Assembly: GCA_002320935.1 (NCBI GenBank)
Contig: DCLG01000038.1
Span: 5,149 to 10,284, forward strand
Origin: Pedobacter sp. UBA1654
Lineage (GTDB): Bacteria > Bacteroidota > Bacteroidia > Sphingobacteriales > Sphingobacteriaceae
DNA length: 5,136 nt
Reading direction: 5' to 3'
The position numbers and the translations under genes are program-made. The notes under the pieces were generated by a model. That model was not told where the DNA came from. It ran no database searches and worked only from the letters and a program-made list of their open reading frames with translations. Positions 1 to 5,136 of this stretch are shown here, in pieces (positions within the stretch are counted from its first letter, which is position 1; the number at the start of each line of letters is the position of its first letter).

Positions 1-1
1 T

Positions 2-1258
2 GCTGGTGAGGTGAATGTAATGTGGAAGGGTAAGCCGGAGTATTTTGCTAAAACATCAGGAACCACTTCTGGCGCTAAATACATTCCGATATCTAAAGAA
101 TCTATGCCCGAACATCTAAAGGCAGCTCGTAATGCACTCTTAACCTACATCCATGAAACCGGAAAGGCAGATTTTGTAAATGGAAAAATGATCTTTCTCC
201 AGGGGAGTCCGGTTATGAGTATCAAGAACGGTATTAAGGTTGGTCGGCTATCAGGCATTGTGGCAAACCTGGTGCCTGCTTATTTGCAGCGGAACCGTAT
301 GCCTTCATACAAAACGAACTGCATCGAAGATTGGGAAACTAAAGTTGATGCCATAGTAGAAGAAACAATTAAGGAGGACATGACTTTGATCTCGGGTATC
401 CCACCCTGGGTACAAATGTACTTCGACCGTTTAACGGAAAAGAGTGGTGGTAAAAAGATTAAGGATATCTTTAAAAACCTGCAGCTGTTCGTATATGGAG
501 GTGTTAACTATGAGCCCTATCGTGCAAAGATTGAGGATAGCATTGGCAGGAAAATAGACTCCATTGAGACCTATCCAGCTTCGGAAGGTTTTATTGCTTA
601 TCAAGACAGCCAGCAGGACAAAAGTTTACTATTGCTGGCAGATGCAGGCATGTTCTACGAATTTATTCCTGCAGATGAATATTATAATGAGAACCCCGAG
701 CGTTTAAGCTTAGAAGAAGTGGAGCTGAACAAGAATTATGCACTGATTTTAAACACCAATGCAGGTCTTTGGGGCTATAGCATCGGTGATACGGTTAAGT
801 TTGTGTCTAAAAATCCATATAAGATTCTGGTTACCGGAAGAATTAAGCACTTTATCTCGGCTTTTGGAGAGCATGTGATCGGTGAAGAAGTGGAACAGGC
901 GCTGTGGAGTGTTGCAGAAGGCGAGGGTGTGAGCATAACAGAATTTACAGTTGCACCGCAGATTACGCCACCGGAGGCTGGACTACCATACCATGAATGG
1001 TTTGTGGAATTTGCAAATCCGCCAAAGGATTTAGCTGCTTTTGCTAAGAAAGTGGATGAGGCTTTGCAGAAAAAGAACATATATTATCATGATCTGATAA
1101 CCGGAAAGGTGTTAAAGCCGCTGGTGATCCGATCCTTAAATAAGAATGCATTTGTAGACTACATGCGTGCTGCGGGTAAGCTTGGCGGACAGAACAAAGT
1201 CCCACGGCTGTCTAATGACAGACAGATTGCAGATCGTTTGAGTAGCTTTACAATTTAA
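2..1258 (+). CDS. GH3 family acyl-adenylating protein, 5' end missing
   Basis: The product belongs to the GH3 'auxin-responsive promoter' family, related to the ANL adenylate-forming enzymes. Plant members activate carboxylic acids with ATP and join them to amino acids; the substrate of bacterial members is not established. Numbered from the GTG at base 11, the visible signs are a Ser/Thr/Gly-rich nucleotide-binding loop (TSGTTSGAK, residues 15-23), YPASEGF (188-194), which fits the family's second ATP motif, GYSIGDTVKF (255-264) and TGRIKHF (275-281) at the hinge to the C-terminal lid domain. The frame is open to the window edge (Ala-Gly-Glu before the GTG). Family members have about 500 residues, so I judge some 80-90 N-terminal residues to be missing; the GTG is an internal codon, not the start. 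The C-terminus looks complete, ending in TAA 10 bases before dxr. No signal peptide or membrane segment is visible, so it is probably cytoplasmic. The family call is firm; the biochemical role is unknown. Confidence 0.88.
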   Translation, partial: AGEVNVMWKGKPEYFAKTSGTTSGAKYIPISKESMPEHLKAARNALLTYIHETGKADFVNGKMIFLQGSPVMSIKNGIKVGRLSGIVANLVPAYLQRNRMPSYKTNCIEDWETKVDAIVEETIKEDMTLISGIPPWVQMYFDRLTEKSGGKKIKDIFKNLQLFVYGGVNYEPYRAKIEDSIGRKIDSIETYPASEGFIAYQDSQQDKSLLLLADAGMFYEFIPADEYYNENPERLSLEEVELNKNYALILNTNAGLWGYSIGDTVKFVSKNPYKILVTGRIKHFISAFGEHVIGEEVEQALWSVAEGEGVSITEFTVAPQITPPEAGLPYHEWFVEFANPPKDLAAFAKKVDEALQKKNIYYHDLITGKVLKPLVIRSLNKNAFVDYMRAAGKLGGQNKVPRLSNDRQIADRLSSFTI

Positions 1259-1268
1259 TAGAACATCA

Positions 1269-2420
1269 TTGAAGAATATATCGGTACTGGGCTCAACTGG
1301 GTCTATAGGGACACAGACATTAGAAGTAATCGAGGCTTATCCCTCATTATACAAGGTGGTTGCATTAACTGCTCAGAAAAATGCGTTGCTGTTGATTGAG
1401 CAGGCCTTGAAATATCAGCCTGAACTGGTGGTGATATGTGATGAAACAAAATATCAGCAGGTGCGTCTGGGGTTGGAAGGCACAGGCATCAAGGTGCTTG
1501 CCGGTGAGGCTGCATTGGAGGAGGCAGCAAGTTTGGATACTGCTGATCTGGTGATTACTGCAATTATGGGGGCGGTCGGCTTAAAACCCACCATTGCTGC
1601 AATTCAGGCGAAAAAAGATATCGGCCTTGCCAATAAGGAGACACTTGTTGTTGCGGGACATCTGATTACGCAATTGGCAAAGGAACACGGCGTGAACATT
1701 ATTCCCGTAGATTCAGAGCATTCTGCCATCTATCAATGTCTTGTAGGTGAGGGTGGAAATGCAATTGAAAAGATCTATTTAACAGCTTCCGGTGGGCCGT
1801 TTAGAGGTAGGGATCTGGCTTTTTTAGCTTCGGTAAAGAAAGAGGCTGCGCTGAAGCATCCGAATTGGGTGATGGGGGCCAAAATTACCATAGATTCAGC
1901 TTCAATGATGAATAAAGGGCTGGAGGTAATTGAAGCGAAGTGGCTTTTTGATCTTCAGGAGGAGCAGATCGATGTCATTATACATCCACAATCCATTATA
2001 CATTCTCTGGTTCAATTCACAGACGGTTCGATGAAAGCACAGATGGGACTGCCAGATATGAAGCTGCCAATCCATTATGCGATGGCCTATCCACAGCGTG
2101 TAGAAACGAATTTTCCAAGATTCAACTTTCTGGACTATCCTGAATTGACTTTTCAGAAGCCGGACAGGGAGGCATTCCGTAACCTTGACCTTGCGTATCA
2201 AGCCATGAACAAAGGCGGTAACATGCCTTGTATCATCAATGCTGCCAATGAAGTTGTAGTGAATGCATTCCTCGAGGATCGCATTGGCTTTTTGGAGATG
2301 AGCGATGTTATTGAGCAATGCATGAGCGACATGCAGTTTATTGCAGCCCCTACGCTGAACAATTATTTAGAAACGGACCAGCATACCCGTATATTTGCAG
2401 GTCAACTGGTAACAAAATAG
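1269..2420 (+). CDS. dxr: 1-deoxy-D-xylulose 5-phosphate reductoisomerase
   Basis: Dxr (IspC) converts 1-deoxy-D-xylulose 5-phosphate to 2-C-methyl-D-erythritol 4-phosphate with NADPH and a divalent metal. This is the committed step of the MEP isoprenoid pathway in the cytoplasm and the target of fosmidomycin. The N-terminus carries the NADPH-binding loop GSTGSIG (residues 8-14), followed by NKETLV (122-127). The metal ligands are visible as D148 and E150 in DSEH and E219 in MNKGLEVIEAKW, matching E. coli D150, E152 and E231. The substrate-binding TASGGPF (172-178) and HPNW (from H197) are also intact. At 383 residues it is full length (E. coli has 398). The start is TTG: an in-frame TGA lies at 1239-1241, no ATG or GTG lies between it and the TTG, and the TTG gives the usual family N-terminus (MKNISVLGSTGSIG). 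No Shine-Dalgarno is present. It lies 10 bases after the GH3 gene, so it is likely co-transcribed with it. Confidence 0.97.
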   Translation: MKNISVLGSTGSIGTQTLEVIEAYPSLYKVVALTAQKNALLLIEQALKYQPELVVICDETKYQQVRLGLEGTGIKVLAGEAALEEAASLDTADLVITAIMGAVGLKPTIAAIQAKKDIGLANKETLVVAGHLITQLAKEHGVNIIPVDSEHSAIYQCLVGEGGNAIEKIYLTASGGPFRGRDLAFLASVKKEAALKHPNWVMGAKITIDSASMMNKGLEVIEAKWLFDLQEEQIDVIIHPQSIIHSLVQFTDGSMKAQMGLPDMKLPIHYAMAYPQRVETNFPRFNFLDYPELTFQKPDREAFRNLDLAYQAMNKGGNMPCIINAANEVVVNAFLEDRIGFLEMSDVIEQCMSDMQFIAAPTLNNYLETDQHTRIFAGQLVTK

Positions 2421-2445
2421 AATTTATCTTATCATAAATAGAAAC

Positions 2446-2455
2446 ATTACGTAAT
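2446..2455. repeat. Perfect 10-bp palindrome ATTACGTAAT before rseP
   Basis: ATTACGTAAT reads the same on both strands and ends two bases before the rseP ATG, in the 37-base dxr-rseP gap, the widest gap in the cluster. Its position would suit an operator or translation control site. However, the gap is AT-rich, so chance is a serious alternative, and I see no clear TAnnTTTG box there. The palindrome is directly visible; any function is speculative. Confidence 0.3.
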
Positions 2456-2457
2456 AT

Positions 2458-3789
2458 ATGAATGGACTGATTATGACTGCCCAGCTTCTACTGGGATTAT
2501 CGATATTAGTAATCTTACACGAGCTGGGTCACTTTTTAGCCGCCCGAGCTTTCGGCATTAAAGTAGAGAAGTTCTACCTGTTTTTTGACGCCTGGAATGT
2601 TAAATTGTTCAGCTTTAAAAAGGGCGATTGTGAATACGGGGTAGGATGGCTGCCGCTTGGTGGTTATGTAAAAATTGCCGGTATGATCGATGAGTCGATG
2701 GATACAGAACAAATGGCGCAACCTGCACAACCCTGGGAGTTCCGCTCTAAACCGGCATGGCAGAGATTGATTGTCATGCTTGCCGGGGTAGTTGTGAACG
2801 TAATTGTGGGTATTCTGATTTTCTGGATGCTGACTTTCAAATACGGCGAAACCTACATTTCAAATAATTCTGCCCATAGCGGTATCAATCCAGGTGAGGT
2901 TGGAGAACGTATCGGCCTTCAAAAGGGTGATAAAGTACTTGCCATCAATGGTAAAAAAGTGATTCGCTTTGAGGAGATTACCTCTTCAAAGGTCCTATTA
3001 AGTAACACAACCTTAACGGTACTAAGAGGTAATAAAACGTTGTATGTCAAAGTTCCGGATAATATCCTGAATGAGATTTCGGATGATGGTATTGAAGCAT
3101 TTGTTGATCGGGTACCATTGATAAGCTCCACCGTAGTTTCCATAATGGTTGGTAAACCGGCAGCGAAAGCAGGCGTGCAAAAGGGAGATGTGATCACTGC
3201 GATCAACGATGTCCCTGTTAAATTTAGTGCTGACGTTGTGGAGCAGGTACAAAAAGCCAAAGGCAAGCCATTGGTGTTTGATGTAAAACGTGGCGGAGAA
3301 ACCATCGCCTTGAATCTTCCTGCGGATACCTCGGGTACAGTGGGCATTGGGTTTCGAGTGAGTGAGATCAAACAGGAAACCATAAAATACGGTCTGGTCG
3401 AGGCGCTTCCAATCGGTGCTGCACAAGCCTGGAAGACTTTCAGCGATAATGCTAAAGGTATTGGAAAGGTTTTTACGGGTAAAATACAAGCAAACAAGGC
3501 ATTTTCAGGTCCTGTTGACATTGCGCGTAAGGTTTATGGTGGCGAATGGGTGTGGGCTAGGTTTTGGGCTTCTACGGCCTTTATTTCTGTGGCGCTTGCA
3601 TTCATGAACCTGCTTCCAATCCCTGCACTTGATGGTGGTCACGTGATGTTCTTGTTAATTGAGATGGTGAAAGGGAAGCCGCTTGGTGATAAATTTATGG
3701 AGCGGGCCCAGATGGTGGGGTTCGTAATTCTATTATCGCTAATGGTCTTTGTGCTCGGGAACGATATCTTTAAGAACTTCATAAAGTAG
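2458..3789 (+). CDS. rseP: RseP-type site-2 intramembrane zinc metalloprotease
   Basis: This is an inner-membrane S2P-family protease (M50). In E. coli, RseP cuts the trimmed anti-sigma factor RseA inside the membrane and clears leftover signal peptides; in Bacteroidota, anti-sigma factors of the FecR type are likely substrates (inference). The zinc-binding HELGH is at residues 21-25 within the first hydrophobic segment. GGYVKIAGM follows downstream, and a second membrane segment spans about 104-127. Two PDZ-like regions follow, with GLQKGDKVLAING in the first (starting around 142) and KAGVQKGDVITAIND in the second (starting around 229). The third membrane region (about 369-402) contains NLLPIPALDGGH, whose D392 in the LDG motif is the third zinc ligand. 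The last membrane segment is about 420-434. The length, 443 residues, is typical (E. coli has 450). The ATG at 2458 is used here; the ATG five codons later (M6) is also possible, and neither has a Shine-Dalgarno. rseP near dxr is a recurring bacterial arrangement. Confidence 0.95.
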   Translation: MNGLIMTAQLLLGLSILVILHELGHFLAARAFGIKVEKFYLFFDAWNVKLFSFKKGDCEYGVGWLPLGGYVKIAGMIDESMDTEQMAQPAQPWEFRSKPAWQRLIVMLAGVVVNVIVGILIFWMLTFKYGETYISNNSAHSGINPGEVGERIGLQKGDKVLAINGKKVIRFEEITSSKVLLSNTTLTVLRGNKTLYVKVPDNILNEISDDGIEAFVDRVPLISSTVVSIMVGKPAAKAGVQKGDVITAINDVPVKFSADVVEQVQKAKGKPLVFDVKRGGETIALNLPADTSGTVGIGFRVSEIKQETIKYGLVEALPIGAAQAWKTFSDNAKGIGKVFTGKIQANKAFSGPVDIARKVYGGEWVWARFWASTAFISVALAFMNLLPIPALDGGHVMFLLIEMVKGKPLGDKFMERAQMVGFVILLSLMVFVLGNDIFKNFIK

Positions 3790-3797
3790 CGTAGCTT

Positions 3798-4322
3798 ATG
3801 GATTATTTCGAATTGTACGGCCTGCCGCTGAGCTTTAATCCGGATCTGAAGCTGGTAAAGCAGAAGTTTTATGAGCTGAGTAAAAAGTTTCACCCGGATT
3901 TCTACATTAATGAAAGTGAAGAAAAGCAACAGGAGGTATTGGAGCGCTCAACATTAAACAATAAAGCTTTCCAGGTGCTAAATGATCCTCAAAAGCGCAT
4001 CCACTATATTTTGTCTTTAAAAGGACTGCTGGAAGAAGGGGAGAATTACAAACTTCCGCAAAGTTTTCTGATGGAGATGATGGAGGTAAATGAAGCATTG
4101 ATGGACTTGCAGTTTGATCCTGATCCTGAGCGTTTGCAGCAGGTGAAGCAGGATATTGACCACATTGAAGCTTCGCTGAACAAGGAATCCGAGGCGCTTG
4201 CAGCTTCGTATGACCAACAGGATTCTGCTGCTCAGGAAGCAACGTTGCTTGCCATTAAGGATCTATATTATCGTAGTAAATACTTATACAGAATCAGGGA
4301 AAGCCTGGCTAAAATCAACTAA
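3798..4322 (+). CDS. hscB: HscB-type J-domain co-chaperone for Fe-S cluster assembly
   Basis: HscB (Hsc20) delivers the scaffold protein IscU to its Hsp70 partner and stimulates that ATPase, promoting Fe-S cluster transfer in the cytoplasm. The N-terminus MDYFELYGLP closely resembles E. coli HscB (MDYFTLFGLP). A J-domain covers about residues 1-75, with the invariant HPD at 32-34. The C-terminal helical domain has FLMEMMEVNEAL near 90-101; L91, M92, M95, E96 and E99 line up with the E. coli IscU-contact residues L92, M93, L96, E97 and E100. Near the C-terminus, Tyr (about Y158) stands where E. coli has F153. The length is 174 residues, close to the usual 171-176. The start is ATG, 8 bases after rseP, without a Shine-Dalgarno. 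There is no N-terminal CxxC zinc site, unlike eukaryotic homologues. No iscU, hscA or ferredoxin gene lies beside it, so its partners must be encoded elsewhere; the Hsp70 could be a general DnaK (inference). Confidence 0.9.
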   Translation: MDYFELYGLPLSFNPDLKLVKQKFYELSKKFHPDFYINESEEKQQEVLERSTLNNKAFQVLNDPQKRIHYILSLKGLLEEGENYKLPQSFLMEMMEVNEALMDLQFDPDPERLQQVKQDIDHIEASLNKESEALAASYDQQDSAAQEATLLAIKDLYYRSKYLYRIRESLAKIN

Positions 4323-4326
4323 TATT

Positions 4327-4617
4327 ATGCATACTTCCGCCATTTTTAGAAAAGTAGCCGTTGCAGAAGGTATATCTTACATCCTTTTATTGTTTGTCGC
4401 GATGCCATTGAAGTATTGGGCAGACATGCCGCTCGCGGTAAAATATACCGGCTGGGCGCACGGATTACTGTTCGTTTTATATATCGTTTTTTGGCTAATG
4501 ACCTGGCAGGAAAGCAGATGGAAGATGAGTAAAGCAGCTATGTACCTGTTTTCATCGCTCTTGCCGTTTGCACCATTTTGGGTGGATAAAAAATTAAAAG
4601 AAGATAATGAAAATTAA
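4327..4617 (+). CDS. Small DUF3817 integral membrane protein
   Basis: This is a 96-residue membrane protein of the DUF3817 family, whose function is unknown. Its family marks are EGxS (residues 14-17), MPLKY (26-30), GWAHG (42-46) and LPFAPFWVDKKL (79-90). Three hydrophobic segments are visible, at about 10-31, 41-60 and 68-86, followed by a short charged tail (KKLKEDNEN). The two charged or polar family sites E14 and H45 lie in or near membrane segments and would be the first candidates for a functional role (inference). The ATG at 4327 is chosen because it gives the usual family N-terminus and sits 4 bases after the hscB stop. The frame stays open further upstream, but that part runs inside hscB and encodes an unrelated sequence. 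The tight spacing implies co-transcription with hscB. The family call rests on motif memory; no substrate or partner can be named. Confidence 0.85.
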   Translation: MHTSAIFRKVAVAEGISYILLLFVAMPLKYWADMPLAVKYTGWAHGLLFVLYIVFWLMTWQESRWKMSKAAMYLFSSLLPFAPFWVDKKLKEDNEN

Positions 4618-4618
4618 T

Positions 4619-4650
4619 CTTGGAAGTTTGGGAGACAATGAATAGATTTG
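4619..4650 (+). promoter_or_regulatory. Predicted Bacteroidota-type promoter for tRNA-Leu
   Basis: TAGATTTG at 4643-4650 is an exact match to the Bacteroidota -7 consensus TAnnTTTG. CTTG at 4619-4622 matches three of four bases of the -33 element TTTG, and the 20-base spacing is in the usual range. Transcription would begin some bases before the tRNA at 4671. A full TTTG also occurs at 4627-4630, but its 12-base spacing is too short. The site overlaps nothing but the 53-base gap after the DUF3817 gene, so the tRNA probably has its own transcription. Confidence 0.6.
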
Positions 4651-4670
4651 CATCCCGCTAACAAGCAAAT

Positions 4671-4750
4671 GCCCAGCTGGCGGAATTGGTAGACGCGCTG
4701 GTCTCAAACACCTGTGGGAAACCGTGCCGGTTCGACTCCGGCGCTGGGTA
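4671..4750 (+). tRNA. tRNA-Leu, anticodon CAA
   Basis: This class II tRNA reads UUG leucine codons. The acceptor GCCCAGC (4671-4677) pairs with GCTGGGT (4743-4749), with a G-U at the first pair, and the discriminator base is A4750. The D-stem is GCG/CGC (4680-4682, 4694-4696) around GAATTGGTAGA. The anticodon loop CTCAAAC (4703-4709) puts CAA at 4705-4707 after the conserved T33. The variable arm (4715-4725) is longer than in class I tRNAs, with a GG/CC core, as in tRNA-Leu. The T-arm is GCCGG-TTCGACT-CCGGC (4726-4742). The genomic bases after A4750 are not CCA, so the tail must be added by nucleotidyltransferase. One oddity: in the anticodon stem CTGGT/ACCTG, T4699 faces T4713, a mismatch where pairing would require A at 4713. 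The length is 80 bases by this folding. Confidence 0.95.
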
Positions 4751-4761
4751 CAAAGAAAGCT

Positions 4762-4800
4762 ATAGCCTGTAGATCATCGATTTACAGGCTATTTTCTTTT
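4762..4800 (+). terminator. Hairpin terminator after tRNA-Leu
   Basis: ATAGCCTGTA (4762-4771) is perfectly complementary in reverse to TACAGGCTAT (4783-4792). A G-U pair and an A-T pair extend the stem to 12 bp around a 7-base loop, and it is followed by the T-rich run TTTCTTTT (4793-4800). AAAGAAA (4752-4758) can also pair with TTTCTTT (4793-4799), so the hairpin may act weakly in the other direction too. It begins 11 bases after the tRNA, as expected for an intrinsic terminator ending the tRNA transcript. Confidence 0.85.
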
Positions 4801-5136
4801 ACTTGCATACATATATAGCATCAGTTATAGGAAATGTAGATCACATTGAAGGTGTTGAAAATTTAAGACTAAATGTATCCAGCGCATCAGGTATCGGAAG
4901 CAATGCCTCAGCTTTTGAAATATTAACATCAATTAACACCTGCAGACTATTGCATATAGATCCAATCAAAATAGGTGCTCTTTTAATTCCCGAAGTCGCG
5001 GTGATCGGCGTCTTTAGTGTTGATACAGTAAAAATAGCTTATACTCGTTTAGAAACCAATCACACTTACGGCAAGAAGCTCATATGGTACATAACTAGAT
5101 GAACGAGATAATTTAGAAGGGACAGCTGATACGGTT
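4801..5136. other. Region without a supportable gene
   Basis: This 336-base stretch runs from the terminator to the window end. One frame, 4803-5102 on the + strand, stays open for 99 codons, but I do not call it a gene. Its only early start is a TTG three bases past the terminator, leaving no room for a promoter, and it has no internal Met codon. I recognise no family, signal peptide or catalytic motif in its translation. Eight of its 14 isoleucine codons are the rare-type ATA, while in dxr ATA is a clear minority. The reverse strand and the other forward frames are broken by many stops. It could be spacer DNA, a decayed gene or the edge of an insertion behind the tRNA. I see no second copy of the tRNA 3' end here, and no transposon end or array. 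Confidence 0.6.

Noticed and set aside
11..13. GTG as the start of the GH3 gene
   Set aside because: The frame is open to the window edge, and starting here would put the ATP-binding loop at residue 15, lacking the usual N-terminal part of the family.
1902..2318. A 138-codon open frame on the - strand
   Set aside because: It is antisense to the conserved catalytic and C-terminal part of dxr, with no protein-like features of its own.
3022..3489. A 155-codon open frame on the - strand
   Set aside because: It is antisense to the PDZ region of rseP and overlaps another shadow frame; no recognisable domain or start signal.
2919..3521. A 200-codon open frame on the - strand
   Set aside because: It lies wholly inside rseP, whose motifs are clear in the + frame. 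Its translation shows no family features, so it is a shadow frame.
4198..4326. A longer N-terminus for the DUF3817 protein
   Set aside because: These 43 codons overlap hscB in another frame and do not resemble the family N-terminus, which begins properly at the ATG at 4327.
4627..4630. TTTG as the -33 element of the tRNA promoter
   Set aside because: The spacing to TAGATTTG is only 12 bases; CTTG at 4619-4622 gives a normal 20-base spacing with one mismatch.
4803..5102. A 99-residue hypothetical protein on the + strand
   Set aside because: It has a TTG start three bases after a terminator, no other Met, skewed Ile codons and no recognised motif. Described as a region rather than called as a gene.

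Overview
The window looks like a piece of chromosome from a Bacteroidota species, probably of the Sphingobacteriaceae (Pedobacter-like). Three things suggest this: the protein families and their order (GH3-like adenylating enzyme, Dxr, RseP, HscB, DUF3817), the absence of a Shine-Dalgarno sequence before any of the four visible starts, and a Bacteroidota-type -7 box (TAGATTTG, fitting TAnnTTTG) ahead of the tRNA. The genus is an inference from protein style, not a database match.

Bases 1-4617 hold five genes on the + strand, packed tightly. The first is a GH3-family protein whose 5' end lies outside the window. Ten bases later comes dxr, the committed MEP-pathway enzyme, with a TTG start. After 37 bases comes rseP, an intramembrane site-2 protease with HExxH, tandem PDZ regions and LDG motifs. 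After 8 bases comes hscB, a J-domain co-chaperone for Fe-S cluster assembly, and after 4 bases a small DUF3817 membrane protein. The spacing suggests one transcription unit, or two if the 37-base gap before rseP, which holds a perfect 10-bp palindrome, carries a promoter. The functions are household ones: isoprenoid precursor synthesis, envelope proteolysis and Fe-S maturation. There is a plausible link between dxr and hscB, because the last two MEP enzymes (IspG, IspH) are Fe-S proteins, but the window does not show that the grouping is functional.

Bases 4618-4800 are a self-contained tRNA unit: a promoter, tRNA-Leu(CAA) with no encoded CCA, and a strong hairpin terminator. The tRNA has an apparent U-U mismatch in the anticodon stem.

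Bases 4801-5136 contain no gene I can support. One 99-codon open frame exists, but it has only a TTG start directly behind the terminator, no internal Met and unusual codon use. It may be non-coding, or decayed or acquired DNA behind the tRNA.

I see no CRISPR array, transposase, integrase, toxin-antitoxin pair or recognisable new defence system. This is mainly an ordinary core-genome segment, and the findings below are modest.
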